Source: a virus. From it: 64,000 nucleotides of DNA. The stretch covers positions 62,001 to 126,000 of IMG/VR virus record IMGVR_UViG_3300009514_000374. One strand, given 5' to 3'. Positions 1 through 8,306 of this stretch are shown here, piece after piece. Made by a program: the position numbers and the translations under genes. The notes under the pieces are model-generated. The model worked only from the letters and a program-made list of their open reading frames with translations, ran no database searches and was not told where the DNA came from. Position 1 is the first letter of the stretch, and each line of letters begins with the position of its first letter.

Positions 1-921
1 GTCAAACTTGAGTTCCCTGATGGGAATACGGTCAAGTGGGAGAAGGGCCACAAGGGGGTCAACCGCTACTGGCTCAACGACAGGTTCTTCGACAAGGTGG
101 GCGCGGGCGTCCCTGACGAGATCCAAAAGCTCGGCTACTCGGCCATCGAGGTTGGAGGCAACCGCCTGTGGCCGCAGTTTGCCAAGCAAAAGAAGGGAGA
201 CGTGTTCCTGCTCGACCTCCCCGGCTCGGCGGTTGCCGATGCGGTGGCGAACGTCGAGCGGATCCGTGTCCTGAACCATGCCTTGAAAGCCTGCGAATCG
301 GAGCGGCGCACGGTCAACGGCGACCTCAAGCTGCGGCGCAAGGACGGCGAGAAGCTGGACGCGGCGGTTGAGAAATTCGAGGGGCTGGACGATGCAGTGG
401 CTCTGCTCGATGGCTTGGCGGAGCAACGGGAGAAGGCCGAGAAGATGGTCAAGCTCCAAAAGCTGCTCTCCGGGTTGCAGGCGCAGATCGCCAAGGCCAC
501 GGCGGGCATCGAGAAGCTGGACGGGTTCGACATCGCTAAGGGCACCTTGCCCGGTCAGGGCGTGCTGGACGAGATCAAGACCGTTCGCGCCGACCGTAAA
601 GCCCTCACGGCGCTCAAGGGACGCCTGGAGACACGGAGAGAGCGAGTTGAGCACTGGCAAGGCGCTGCCGAGGTCGCCACCTCGGCCTCTCCAGGGGACG
701 ACCAGACGGTTGTGCAGGCCAACAAGATCCGACAAGGGCGGAAGGTGCTGGTACGTCTGCAAAAAGGGATCGCCGATGGTCGCGCTGGTGTCGAGCGGGA
801 GGAAAAACTGCTCGCTCAAAAGAAGGACGAGTTGAAACAAGCGGAGGCAGCCGTCGTGTTGATCCTCGGAGACTACGAGGACTGTCCGACCTGCGGAACG
901 ACGCTACACGGAGCAGCATGA
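1..921 (+). CDS. SbcC/Rad50-type ATPase, N-terminal half (5' end outside window)
   Basis: The frame is open from base 1, so the start and the Walker A loop would lie upstream. The visible part begins with a beta-rich ATPase lobe containing a 'KGVNRYWLND' segment and a Q-loop-like 'WPQFAKQKKGDVFLLDLP' stretch, both typical of SbcC/Rad50 relatives in phages. About 200 residues of charged, heptad-like sequence follow, as expected for a coiled coil. The protein then ends almost directly after CPTCGTTLHG (bases 883-912), a CxxC zinc hook. In ordinary Rad50 the hook is in the middle of the chain; here the stop codon comes four residues later. The missing second coiled-coil arm and ATPase lobe match the gene at 4665-5303. 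It overlaps the next gene by ATGA. An SMC-like protein of another class is the main alternative. Confidence 0.8.
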   Translation, partial: VKLEFPDGNTVKWEKGHKGVNRYWLNDRFFDKVGAGVPDEIQKLGYSAIEVGGNRLWPQFAKQKKGDVFLLDLPGSAVADAVANVERIRVLNHALKACESERRTVNGDLKLRRKDGEKLDAAVEKFEGLDDAVALLDGLAEQREKAEKMVKLQKLLSGLQAQIAKATAGIEKLDGFDIAKGTLPGQGVLDEIKTVRADRKALTALKGRLETRRERVEHWQGAAEVATSASPGDDQTVVQANKIRQGRKVLVRLQKGIADGRAGVEREEKLLAQKKDELKQAEAAVVLILGDYEDCPTCGTTLHGAA

Positions 922-1280
922 AGATCAAACTCAAAGCAGGAGACTACGACGCCACCCTCGACATCGGTGTGATGGAGGTTGAGCTTGTGGGGGCCTACAA
1001 CGGCGTCGGGATCCAAACGGACCAGGGCCACTTTGGCATCGCTCAGCGAGACTCCGGCATCGAGGTCTTGCTCGACGGTAAGACGGTGTTTGCCAGCCAC
1101 GACGATGTGGGCAAGCTCAGGACGCTTAATCAGGCCATCCTCGATTTCCGCGACGAGGTTCACGATGACAGTGACCCCGAGTGGGTCGTGGATCGGCTCA
1201 ACAGTTTGCGTGATCTGATCCCTGGCTGGATCAAGGCGGCGGATACGCCGACCGATATTGTCACCGAGGGTGGGGGATGA
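918..1280 (+). CDS. Conserved-looking hypothetical protein in the recombination operon
   Basis: This 120-residue protein starts in an ATGA overlap with the Rad50 half and its own end overlaps the nuclease gene at 1277. The N-terminal part alternates hydrophobic and polar residues like a small beta domain (LDIGVMEVELV, GIEVLLDGKTVF), and the C-terminal part looks helical. No signal peptide, cysteine cluster or catalytic motif is visible. The tight coupling on both sides suggests it belongs to the Rad50/Mre11 operon, possibly as an accessory subunit, but the function is unknown. Confidence 0.7.
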   Translation: MKIKLKAGDYDATLDIGVMEVELVGAYNGVGIQTDQGHFGIAQRDSGIEVLLDGKTVFASHDDVGKLRTLNQAILDFRDEVHDDSDPEWVVDRLNSLRDLIPGWIKAADTPTDIVTEGGG

Positions 1281-2266
1281 TCCGATTCATCACGAGAACC
1301 GACGTTCACATTTCCGATCACACGCCCAAATCGCGGACGGATGATTGGACGGAGACTGTCGTGGGCAAGCTGCGGGAGGTTGGGCGCATCGCTCACCAGA
1401 CCAAGGCCACTGCGGTTCTCGACAACGGCGATTTCTTTGACGTGAAGGCGCCGACTCGGAACAGCCACTCGCTGACACGCGAGGTTGCTGATCTCCACAA
1501 CGAGTATCCCTGCTCCGTTTACGCGAACGTGGGCAACCACGATTGTACGCGACAGGACTACAGGTATCTGCCACAGCAGCCGCTCGGGGTGCTGTTTGCG
1601 ACCGGCGTGTTCAAGCGTTGCTACGACGAGCACGAACACGTTTTCATGGACGATGACGGGCTCACCGTGCGGGTCGTGGGCATCCCCTTCCACGGGGTCA
1701 AATACGACCTGGAGCGGTTCAAAATCGAGAAGGGCAAAGAGGACTACCTGCTCGTCATGGCGCACGTCCTGGCCTCCCCGACCGGGGGCTCGATGTTCGG
1801 GAACGAGGATGTGATCCGGTACACGGACCTGCTTGACCTGGCGCCGGATGTGGACGTGTGGCTGTTCGGCCATTGGCACAAGGACCAGGGCATCACGGAG
1901 GTCGCGGACGGGAAATGGATCATCAATATCGGCAGCCTCACCCGAGGCAGCCTCGCGTGGGACGACGTGGAACGGATCCCCGGCGTTGGGATCGTGACCT
2001 TCACGCGCGAAGGGATCGAGATCGAGAAACGCGACCTGAGCATCCGGCCGCACGCCGAGGTATTCGACATCGACGGCCGAGTGCGCGAGGAATCTCGTGC
2101 TGCGACCATGGACTATTTCGTGGACTCCATCGCCAAGACGCTGGCGGAAACCGATACCTCGGAATCTCTGCTCGACAAAGTGGACGCGATGAAAGACCTC
2201 CCGCAAAAGGTCAAGGATCGGGCCATCGAATTCATTGAGAAGGCCGAGGGCGCTTCGGCCCGGTAG
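1277..2266 (+). CDS. Mre11/SbcD-like metallophosphoesterase
   Basis: This 329-residue calcineurin-fold phosphoesterase shows the metal-binding motifs in order: DVH at residues 9-11, GD at 51-52, GNHD at 86-89, a lone H163 in 'MAHV', and GHWH at 198-201. This set is characteristic of Mre11/SbcD nucleases, which pair with Rad50/SbcC to process DNA ends and hairpins. The length is shorter than E. coli SbcD (about 400 residues) and close to phage gp47-type proteins. The C-terminal 80 residues are helical and could be the Rad50-binding part. It starts with ATG overlapping the preceding stop by 4 bases and lies between the two halves of the split Rad50, its expected partner. Biochemical specificity is inferred from the family. 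Confidence 0.88.
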   Translation: MIRFITRTDVHISDHTPKSRTDDWTETVVGKLREVGRIAHQTKATAVLDNGDFFDVKAPTRNSHSLTREVADLHNEYPCSVYANVGNHDCTRQDYRYLPQQPLGVLFATGVFKRCYDEHEHVFMDDDGLTVRVVGIPFHGVKYDLERFKIEKGKEDYLLVMAHVLASPTGGSMFGNEDVIRYTDLLDLAPDVDVWLFGHWHKDQGITEVADGKWIINIGSLTRGSLAWDDVERIPGVGIVTFTREGIEIEKRDLSIRPHAEVFDIDGRVREESRAATMDYFVDSIAKTLAETDTSESLLDKVDAMKDLPQKVKDRAIEFIEKAEGASAR

Positions 2267-2274
2267 AGTGCGCT

Positions 2275-3237
2275 ATGGCCTGGAAACCAAGGCCGTACTC
2301 CCTTTGGTGGACCCATCTCAAGGAGTACGAGGAATGCCCGCTGAAATTCCTGTGGAGTCGAGGGTGGGCAGGGATCGACGTGGGAGGCGGCGTGGGCCGC
2401 AAAAAGCCCAAGACGACCCCTCGATCGAGACACCACGCGGTCATGGGAATCGCCATCCAGGCGGCGGTTGAGGATCTCTACAACGAGGAATTGTGGCGGC
2501 ACGATGGCTTGCCTCGTCGGCTCAGCCAGATCGCTAGGATTGCGCTCAAGAAGGAGCTTTCCGACACAAAGCGCAATTGGATCGATTGGAAATTCGCCGG
2601 TATGGGCGAAGCGGATATGGAGGAAATCGTCGTCAACGGGGTACTCGGCTACCTAAAGACGATGAAGGCCCACCGACTGCTCGGCCCCTACGCGCGGGCG
2701 GAGAAAAAGCTGTCCGGCTGGATCGACAAGTACAACGAGGTCGCGGGCATCGCCGATACGATCATCCGGCGCGAGGATACGGGCATCACGATCCTCGACG
2801 GCAAGAACAGCAAGACCAAGCTGGAGTACGTCGATCCCGATCAGCTTCGCTACTACGCGCTGTGTTTCTTTTTGGCCTACGACAAGATGCCCGATCGGTT
2901 GGCATTTGTCTGGTACCGCTACCCCTACGACAAGGAAACTGGAGAGCAGGGGCTCGATTGGGTGGAGTTTACCGAGCGTGACCTCCAGGGCCTCGCCGCA
3001 CGCGCCCGCGATGCGCGCAAGGGCATGAACAAGGAGATGTTCTCGGCCACGCCATCGACTAAGGCGTGCCAATACTGCGACTACAAGGACGTGTGTCCCG
3101 AGCGCGTGGCGATCGACACGGCCAACGCGGAGAAACGCAAGGACAAGCTGCCCATCGTGGGTCACGCGGATGGTTTTGTGGAATTCGACCTGCACAGCGA
3201 CGGTCAAACCGTCCCAGACAAGGGTAAGGGGGAGTAA
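2275..3237 (+). CDS. Cas4/RecB-like PD-(D/E)XK nuclease with Fe-S-type cysteines
   Basis: The 320-residue protein begins with a 'YEECPLKF' segment (C21) and ends its nuclease domain with C265-x2-C268-x5-C274. This is the split four-cysteine arrangement of Cas4/AddB-type iron-sulfur nucleases. The active-site core is visible as E143, D161 (GIADTI), D175-G-K177 and the QLRYYAL helix at 190-196, which matches motif QxxxY. It probably trims DNA ends as a 5'-3' exonuclease in recombination with the adjacent Mre11-like enzyme. A box TAGAGT sits 5 bases before the ATG with no Shine-Dalgarno sequence, so it may also be transcribed as a leaderless message. Confidence 0.82.
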   Translation: MAWKPRPYSLWWTHLKEYEECPLKFLWSRGWAGIDVGGGVGRKKPKTTPRSRHHAVMGIAIQAAVEDLYNEELWRHDGLPRRLSQIARIALKKELSDTKRNWIDWKFAGMGEADMEEIVVNGVLGYLKTMKAHRLLGPYARAEKKLSGWIDKYNEVAGIADTIIRREDTGITILDGKNSKTKLEYVDPDQLRYYALCFFLAYDKMPDRLAFVWYRYPYDKETGEQGLDWVEFTERDLQGLAARARDARKGMNKEMFSATPSTKACQYCDYKDVCPERVAIDTANAEKRKDKLPIVGHADGFVEFDLHSDGQTVPDKGKGE

Positions 3238-3239
3238 CC

Positions 3240-3533
3240 ATGCCCACGACCGACACGGATAGCCGCTTGGAAGCAGCGGTAAAGGATCGCAACACTCTGG
3301 TTGCCGAGATCCAACGGATCGAAGGGCGGTTGGAAGCTGCCCAAAGCCAGCTTGACCAGGCGGAAGCCGAGTGCCGAGAAAAAGGGATCGAACCCGATCA
3401 GCTTGACTCGGCGCTCTCACGTTTGGACGAGCGTTACACCAAGTTGGTGGACGGGTTGGAGGCAGAAATCGCAGACGCACGAGCAGCCCTTGCTCCGTAC
3501 ATGGGAGACACCGATGAAGATCGAGATAGCTAA
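3240..3533 (+). CDS. Small coiled-coil protein
   Basis: This 97-residue, strongly charged protein has heptad-like spacing over residues 8-85 and no cysteines or enzyme motifs. It starts 3 bases after the nuclease stop codon, behind 'gggggag', and its last 20 bases overlap the start of the sliding clamp gene, so the two are probably translationally coupled. Its position inside the split Rad50 operon makes a structural or tethering role conceivable, but nothing in the sequence proves it. Confidence 0.7.
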   Translation: MPTTDTDSRLEAAVKDRNTLVAEIQRIEGRLEAAQSQLDQAEAECREKGIEPDQLDSALSRLDERYTKLVDGLEAEIADARAALAPYMGDTDEDRDS

Positions 3534-4665
3534 GAGTGATTTGGAAGCCGCGTTGCAGGTCGTGTCTATCGGCACGTCCGGCACAGGATCCGACCTGTCC
3601 ACCCATTTCCTGTTCCGGCATGAGCCGGACGATGAAGGGGATCGTGTAAGCGTCCTGGCTTACAACGGGCGCCTTGGGGCGAGCATCCCGATCGTCTGCA
3701 AAGTCGATGTGGCCGAGGATGGCCCGACCGCCTTCACCGTCGAGAATTGGCGTCTGCGGCAGTGGCTCGCAGCGGCGGCCGACACCGCGCTCACGTTGGA
3801 GTACGACGATGGCGTGGTCAAGGCGACGGCGCTCAAGGGCAGCGTCAAGTTTCGATCCCTCGATCCAGGGACGTTCCCGTATTGGGACGAGTCCTTGTCG
3901 AAGGCCAAGAAGATCGTAGACATCGACGCGGCCCGGCTCCATGCGGCGCTCTCCCACGCCAAGCTGTTTATCTCGGACAAGGACACGACCAAACCGCACC
4001 TGGCCGTGACCGAGATCCAAAACGGCTCGCTCCGCGCGACGGACCAGGCCGCGCTCACGTTGATCACCATCGCCGAGCTTGCTGAATCCAACATGCGGAT
4101 TCACGGCAAGGATCTGCAACAAGTGCTCTCGTATCTGAGCCTGGCCTCGGAGGAAACGGTCGAGATTCTGGAGCATGACCGCACCCTGTTTCTCAAGCGG
4201 AGTGACGAGGGTGTGCTCTCCGTGGGCCGTCCCCACAACGAATTCCCGCCGATCAAGGTGGACAAGGATTCGGACGATATGCACTGGTGGGTCGTCTCGA
4301 CCTCCGAGTTGGACAGTGCGATCAAGCAGCTTGCTTCCGCCGCCGCCCGCGAGGATGTGCGGCTTACGATCGATTTCGATCCCGAGGCGTCGCAAGTGCT
4401 CTTGTCCATGACCTCGGCTTCGGGCTCGACTGACATCCTCCAGGTGGAGTGCCCTGAGCACGGGAGCCGTGACGATGCCGAGAACCCGTTGCCCGAGGGA
4501 GGGTTCTCGCTCAAGTACCCCTACCTCCAACGGCTCTTGTCGCAGTACAAGGAGAAGACGATCCGTTTCGGGCTCAACCCGCAGAAAAAGGGCGGTTGGA
4601 TCCGTTTCCGCGACGACCGTGACGGCGACGACTACCTCACTTTGCTCGTCTGGCTGATGGCCTGA
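3514..4665 (+). CDS. dnaN: DnaN-like sliding clamp
   Basis: The frame is open from 3301, but the ATG at 3514 gives 'MKIEIAKSDLEAALQ', the expected N-terminus of a beta clamp, and a protein of 383 residues against about 366 for E. coli DnaN. Three similar-sized alpha/beta segments are visible. The segment containing 'LRATDQAALTL' corresponds to the conserved ATD turn of the second clamp domain, and the protein ends in a hydrophobic strand (YLTLLVWLMA) like other clamps. It would tether the replicative polymerase to DNA, loaded by the DnaX-like gene at 8316. The polymerase itself is not in the window. Confidence 0.75.
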   Translation: MKIEIAKSDLEAALQVVSIGTSGTGSDLSTHFLFRHEPDDEGDRVSVLAYNGRLGASIPIVCKVDVAEDGPTAFTVENWRLRQWLAAAADTALTLEYDDGVVKATALKGSVKFRSLDPGTFPYWDESLSKAKKIVDIDAARLHAALSHAKLFISDKDTTKPHLAVTEIQNGSLRATDQAALTLITIAELAESNMRIHGKDLQQVLSYLSLASEETVEILEHDRTLFLKRSDEGVLSVGRPHNEFPPIKVDKDSDDMHWWVVSTSELDSAIKQLASAAAREDVRLTIDFDPEASQVLLSMTSASGSTDILQVECPEHGSRDDAENPLPEGGFSLKYPYLQRLLSQYKEKTIRFGLNPQKKGGWIRFRDDRDGDDYLTLLVWLMA

Positions 4666-5303
4666 TGCTCGCACCGATTCCCGACATCGCTGATCTCAGG
4701 TCTGCGGCCGACAAGGCCATCGGGTTTCGTGATGCCTTGACCAAGCAGCGTGACGACAACACGAAAGAGATCAAGCGACTGGAGAACGAGGACGCGACTT
4801 TGCGATTGGTCGCGTCCTTGATCCGTTCTCTTGCAGACGCCGAGGTAAAAGAGGGCATCGACGCGGTGACCAAACTCCAGACGGAGGGGCTGCAAGAAAT
4901 CTTCTATGACCAGGATCTTCGGATGGAGGCCGAGATCACAGAGCAGCGAGGTAAGGTCGCCGTCAACCTGCTCACCGTGGATACGAAAGCGGAAGGCATC
5001 GAGATCAAGGACGATCCGTTGGAGTCGATGGGTGGGGCAGTGGCGACGGTGGAATCGGTGCTCTTGCGGGTGATCGTTGTGTTGCGCCGAAATATGCGCC
5101 CGATGCTTCTGCTGGACGAAACCCTTGGGGCCGTCGCCAAGGGTTACATCGAGCGCGTGGCCGGGTTTCTCACGACGCTGTGTCAGCGCCTCGACATGGA
5201 CATCCTTGCCGTAACCCACGACCCGTTGTTGATCGACGCCGCCCAAAAGGCGTATGTGATCGAGCCCACCCCACGCGGGGTGGTATTCAAGGAGCGGCGA
5301 TGA
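4665..5303 (+). CDS. SbcC/Rad50-type ATPase, C-terminal half
   Basis: This 212-residue protein contains only the second half of an ABC/SMC ATPase. A coiled-coil arm occupies about residues 10-80. A signature-like 'ESMGGAVATV' lies at 120-129, Walker B plus catalytic glutamate at 147-157 (MLLLDETLGAV, D151 E152), and the H-loop at 183-186 (VTHD). No Walker A and no zinc hook are present. These missing parts are what the gene at 1-921 carries or would carry. The two products would have to assemble in trans with the Mre11-like protein. The gene's first base overlaps the clamp stop codon and its end overlaps the next gene by ATGA, so it belongs to the same operon. Confidence 0.85.
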   Translation: MLAPIPDIADLRSAADKAIGFRDALTKQRDDNTKEIKRLENEDATLRLVASLIRSLADAEVKEGIDAVTKLQTEGLQEIFYDQDLRMEAEITEQRGKVAVNLLTVDTKAEGIEIKDDPLESMGGAVATVESVLLRVIVVLRRNMRPMLLLDETLGAVAKGYIERVAGFLTTLCQRLDMDILAVTHDPLLIDAAQKAYVIEPTPRGVVFKERR

Positions 5304-5818
5304 AACGGCGAGGCGCGATCAAGCACAAACTAAAGCAGGTGATCTTTCGTCACCGCTCCAAATACGTCGAGGAAGGGCTCAAGCGTCGTCCGGCCAACTG
5401 TTCGTACAACGCCCCGATTCAGGTTTACGACCCCTCGACCACGAACAAGGCGGTTCTCCGGGTTTGCCTGTACGACGTATCGAATCGCCGTCGCTGGAAC
5501 AACGCGACGTGCGACGAGTCCCTCGGTGGTCTGGAGCAGTGCCGCAAGTGCCCGATGTTCAAGGCACGGAACGAGGCCGATGACCTCAAGGCCGAGTTTG
5601 CTACCATGCTCGGCATCGACGGCACGGAGGTAGACATCGGCTGGATCGCCAAGCAGTACCCTGACGTGGCTGCGCTCATGTGGGTGCTCGGCTCCGAGCC
5701 GCAGAGCGACGAGCCTCCGCCTCCGGTTGAGGACAAGCGCGAGAACATCCTGACGTTCTTTGGTTCGACGGAGATGACCGAGGACGAGATTCCCGAGGAA
5801 CCTCTGGCAGACGAATGA
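5300..5818 (+). CDS. Hypothetical protein with a cysteine pair
   Basis: The ATG at 5300 overlaps the preceding stop as ATGA and gives 172 residues. The N-terminal 30 residues are very basic. Cysteines cluster in the middle (about residues 30-85), including 'CRKCPMF', and could bind zinc or an iron-sulfur cluster. The last 40 residues are acidic and proline-rich. The family is not recognised; the basic start and cysteines would suit a nucleic-acid-associated protein of the replication operon. Confidence 0.7.
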   Translation: MKRRGAIKHKLKQVIFRHRSKYVEEGLKRRPANCSYNAPIQVYDPSTTNKAVLRVCLYDVSNRRRWNNATCDESLGGLEQCRKCPMFKARNEADDLKAEFATMLGIDGTEVDIGWIAKQYPDVAALMWVLGSEPQSDEPPPPVEDKRENILTFFGSTEMTEDEIPEEPLADE

Positions 5819-6384
5819 CCGATCTGCTTGACGTTTTGAATTTCGACTACGCGGTTCGTGGGCCGCGTGGCGCCCCTCCGCGCATGTTGGAATTCCCCGT
5901 GTCTCCAGACGCCGCTCCGTTCCTTGTGTCGTCTACGAGGGCGGTCTTGTGGGTGAGCCGGTCCTCGACCCAACGGACTGTCCGAGCCGCTGTGCGACCG
6001 TCGAGTGGCTTCTACCGTGAGGTCGTGGACGAGATCACCGGGGCGGGCCGAGAGAACAAGTGGGGAAACGTCCAGCCGTTCACGACGGAAGGTGTCGAGG
6101 CGTGCGTGGCCTATCTTCGCTCGTTCGGCTTGGAGGATGTGCAGGCCCTCGGTAACCCGGATGTGTGGCCCGAGCACTTCGATCCGAAATTCAAAGACAA
6201 TATGCCGCTGGTTCATGCGGACTGGCTGCCGGAAAACAGCGTGGTCTTTGTGCCCAAGGATCGCAGTTTCCTTGGCTTCATGGGGACGGTTGGCCCTGGT
6301 CGCATCGTAGCGGTCGTGCATAACCCGACTCGTGGCTTTGCCATCGCTCAAAACGAGCCGGGCGAGCACAACGGGGCTGAATGA
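5815..6384 (+). CDS. Hypothetical protein
   Basis: This 189-residue protein is coupled by ATGA overlaps to both neighbours. The C-terminal segment 'VFVPKDRSFLGFMG ... RIVAVVHNPTRGFAI' looks like a small beta domain. No membrane segment or known catalytic motif is seen. It sits directly before a TOPRIM primase gene, so a replication role is plausible but unproven. Confidence 0.65.
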   Translation: MTDLLDVLNFDYAVRGPRGAPPRMLEFPVSPDAAPFLVSSTRAVLWVSRSSTQRTVRAAVRPSSGFYREVVDEITGAGRENKWGNVQPFTTEGVEACVAYLRSFGLEDVQALGNPDVWPEHFDPKFKDNMPLVHADWLPENSVVFVPKDRSFLGFMGTVGPGRIVAVVHNPTRGFAIAQNEPGEHNGAE

Positions 6385-7055
6385 GAGAGTGGGCGACCAA
6401 AGCCCTGTTGGGCATGGAGCTTTCGGCGAACGATCGAGGCTACCTGCTCGGCCGTGGTGCGCGCCCTGATCTACTGGCGGGCATGGGCGTATGTACGTGG
6501 AGCCCACCCGACGATCCTGCGCCCGACGAGGCGTTCCGCGAGAAATACGGTGATCACGGTCGCTTCTTTGAGGATCGGATCATCTTCCCGCTGTGGAGCC
6601 CACGCGGCCAGCTTCTCGGGTGGGACAGTCGCCATGCGGATCGGAAAGACCTGAGCCGCTATATCATCCCCAAGTTTCAGTACCAGACGGTTTGGATTGG
6701 GATGCCGGTGGCGATGCCCCGGATCTGGGAAGGCAAGACGGTCTGGATCTGTGAGGGGATTTTCGATCTGTTCGCGCTTGACCAGGCGTGTCCCACGAGC
6801 CCGGTCTTGGCGTGTGGCACGGCCAACCTGCACAGGGGCCACACGGAGTTTCTGAGACGTTTTGCCACGTCGGTACGAATGGTCCTCGACCGTGACCCCG
6901 CAGGGCGTAGAGGCACGGAGAAGGCGCTCAGCTACCTCAGTCGTGTCGGGGTAGAGTGCAGAGACTTTCCCTACGGGCCGGGCAAAGACCCCGGCGAGAT
7001 CTGGGATAACCACGGCTTTGAGGGCGTGAGACACGCCTTTCCCCTCGCTGTTTAG
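6381..7055 (+). CDS. DnaG-type primase, TOPRIM portion
   Basis: The 224-residue protein has the DnaG core segment 'RIIFPLWSPRGQLLGWDSR' (residues 66-84). The TOPRIM signature is split as a strand ending in E125 (VWICEGIFDL) and the D170-x-D172 motif in 'VLDRDPAGRRGTEKAL'. These acidic residues coordinate the metal ions for RNA primer synthesis. The N-terminal zinc-binding domain of DnaG and the C-terminal helicase-binding domain are absent, as in many phage primases that work with a separate zinc or helicase subunit. It overlaps the previous gene by ATGA. Confidence 0.8.
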   Translation: MREWATKALLGMELSANDRGYLLGRGARPDLLAGMGVCTWSPPDDPAPDEAFREKYGDHGRFFEDRIIFPLWSPRGQLLGWDSRHADRKDLSRYIIPKFQYQTVWIGMPVAMPRIWEGKTVWICEGIFDLFALDQACPTSPVLACGTANLHRGHTEFLRRFATSVRMVLDRDPAGRRGTEKALSYLSRVGVECRDFPYGPGKDPGEIWDNHGFEGVRHAFPLAV

Positions 7056-7066
7056 GAGCACCCGAA

Positions 7067-7552
7067 ATGGACATCTGGAAAGCTGGACCCGACGTACAGA
7101 AAATGCTGCTTGATCTGATCAAGAAGCACCACCCGCGACTCCTACTCGTGCAAGACGAGATTGCGGTCGTGTTCAAGGAAAAGGCATCGACGCCCGGCGG
7201 CGTGACGGTGTTTGGCAAGAGCAGCAAGGCACCCCCTTTGCTCGGCGCGCTGACGCAAACCGACTGGAAATTCGTGATCACTCTCGCGGCTGACCAGTGG
7301 GAGCACAGCCTTTCCGAGACACAGCGCATGGCGTTGCTCGACCATCACCTGTGCTCGATGATCGTGGAGGAGGATGGGGATCAGGGCACGATCAAGTGCT
7401 CGATCAAGCCACCCGAGGGTTGGTACCGGGAGGAAATCGAGCGATGGGGATTCTGGCGTCCGTCGTGTGACCCTGACGCCCCGACGCCCGTGGAGCAGAT
7501 GTTCGGCGTGGAGAAGGACGAGGACGACGATGGCGACGGCGACGGAGACTGA
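7067..7552 (+). CDS. Putative phage metallopeptidase-family protein with altered metal motif
   Basis: The 161-residue protein resembles small phage proteins annotated as putative metallopeptidase: a helical start, then 'TDWKFVITLAADQW' and 'QRMALLDHHLCS'. Those relatives, as I recall them, carry HExxH at this place. Here the residues are H93-H94-L-C-S97, so the catalytic glutamate and the second histidine are missing and hydrolytic activity is doubtful. The tail is a run of Asp and Gly (DEDDDGDGDGD). A GGAG stands 12-13 bases before the ATG. The family assignment is from memory of the motif context. Confidence 0.6.
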   Translation: MDIWKAGPDVQKMLLDLIKKHHPRLLLVQDEIAVVFKEKASTPGGVTVFGKSSKAPPLLGALTQTDWKFVITLAADQWEHSLSETQRMALLDHHLCSMIVEEDGDQGTIKCSIKPPEGWYREEIERWGFWRPSCDPDAPTPVEQMFGVEKDEDDDGDGDGD

Positions 7553-7817
7553 CAAGGAATGGTTCAGGCTCGCACCACCTGCTGTCCAGGCGGTGTGGCG
7601 TGAGTACGAGCGGGCGACTCAGAAATTTGGGACGTTCAATTCGACTCACGAGGGCTACGCCGTGATCAAAGAGGAATTGGACGAGCTTTGGGACGACATC
7701 AAAGCGAATGCCGACGTGGGGCCGATGGCGGGGGAGGCGACCCAAGTGGCGGCGATGGGGATCCGGTTTCTCATGGACTGCTGCGACGCGGGCGAGTGGC
7801 GCGGCGAAGGCTCATAG
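7530..7817 (+). CDS. MazG-like all-alpha NTP pyrophosphohydrolase candidate
   Basis: The ATG at 7530 lies inside the end of the preceding gene and gives 95 residues. The pattern 'HEGYAVIKEELDELWDDIK' followed by 'EATQVAAMGIRFLMD' matches the metal-binding helices of small phage MazG-like proteins (ExxExxD, then E-x-x-Q-x-A-A-M). Such enzymes hydrolyse nucleoside triphosphates and are common in phages, where they may tune nucleotide pools or alarmones. The substrate cannot be told from sequence. Confidence 0.7.
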   Translation: MATATETDKEWFRLAPPAVQAVWREYERATQKFGTFNSTHEGYAVIKEELDELWDDIKANADVGPMAGEATQVAAMGIRFLMDCCDAGEWRGEGS

Positions 7818-7841
7818 GCGGCCTACCGGCATTCTCTCGGC

Positions 7842-7847
7842 TATACT
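7842..7847 (+). promoter_or_regulatory. Promoter -10 candidate TATACT
   Basis: TATACT lies in the only gap of this region (7818-7871), 24 bases before the next ATG. Between them is GTAGGTGGAGG, which can serve as a ribosome binding site. No convincing -35 hexamer is visible. Confidence 0.4.
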
Positions 7848-7871
7848 GTCCTCGTAGGTGGAGGACAGAAG

Positions 7872-8306
7872 ATGCCAAGCGGTGACCATTGGAACGGCCT
7901 GAACGTGTTGGACCCTTATGGGGTTCACTCGTACTCGGGTGTGATTGACAGTACGAATTTGTGGCGACAGCCCGACACCGGAGATGGTGAGGTTTTGTGG
8001 GTGCCTTTTGACCCTGAGTACATGATCCAAAGCAGCATGGGGGTCTACGGGCAAGATGCTTGCGGTGACACAAGTACGCAGCCGATCGCTGCCGACCTCG
8101 TACAGTTTCCCGAGGGCAAGTGCCCCATGTGTGGCGAGCAAGGCCACGACATCAATGCCAAGGACTGCAAAAATCCCCTCGTGTCGATCAGGTCGGAGTT
8201 CTACGGCTGCCGACGCTGCTACGACGCCAAATACACCGGCCTAGCGAACCGCTACCTCTACGATATGTGCCGCCTGATGGGCTTGGAATTTGACTGGCTG
8301 GCGTAA
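7872..8306 (+). CDS. Hypothetical protein with zinc-knuckle-like motif
   Basis: This 144-residue protein carries C-x2-C-x4-H-x6-C (CPMCGEQGHDINAKDC), reminiscent of a zinc knuckle, followed by a second pair 'CRRC'. The N-terminal half is rich in Gly, Asp and Tyr and has no recognisable domain. It is preceded by its own promoter-like TATACT and a purine-rich ribosome binding site. A nucleic-acid or zinc-binding role is likely, but the family is unknown. Confidence 0.65.
   Translation: MPSGDHWNGLNVLDPYGVHSYSGVIDSTNLWRQPDTGDGEVLWVPFDPEYMIQSSMGVYGQDACGDTSTQPIAADLVQFPEGKCPMCGEQGHDINAKDCKNPLVSIRSEFYGCRRCYDAKYTGLANRYLYDMCRLMGLEFDWLA

Noticed and set aside
2653-4674. 673-residue open frame on the minus strand opposite the clamp and nuclease genes
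   Set aside because: The + strand holds recognisable DnaN-like and nuclease genes here; the minus frame is Arg/Leu-rich without motifs and is open only because of the high GC content.
6945-6965. GGGTAGAGTGCAG inside the primase gene as a promoter
   Set aside because: It matches the TAGAGT box but has no start codon behind it and lies within coding sequence; kept as coincidence.
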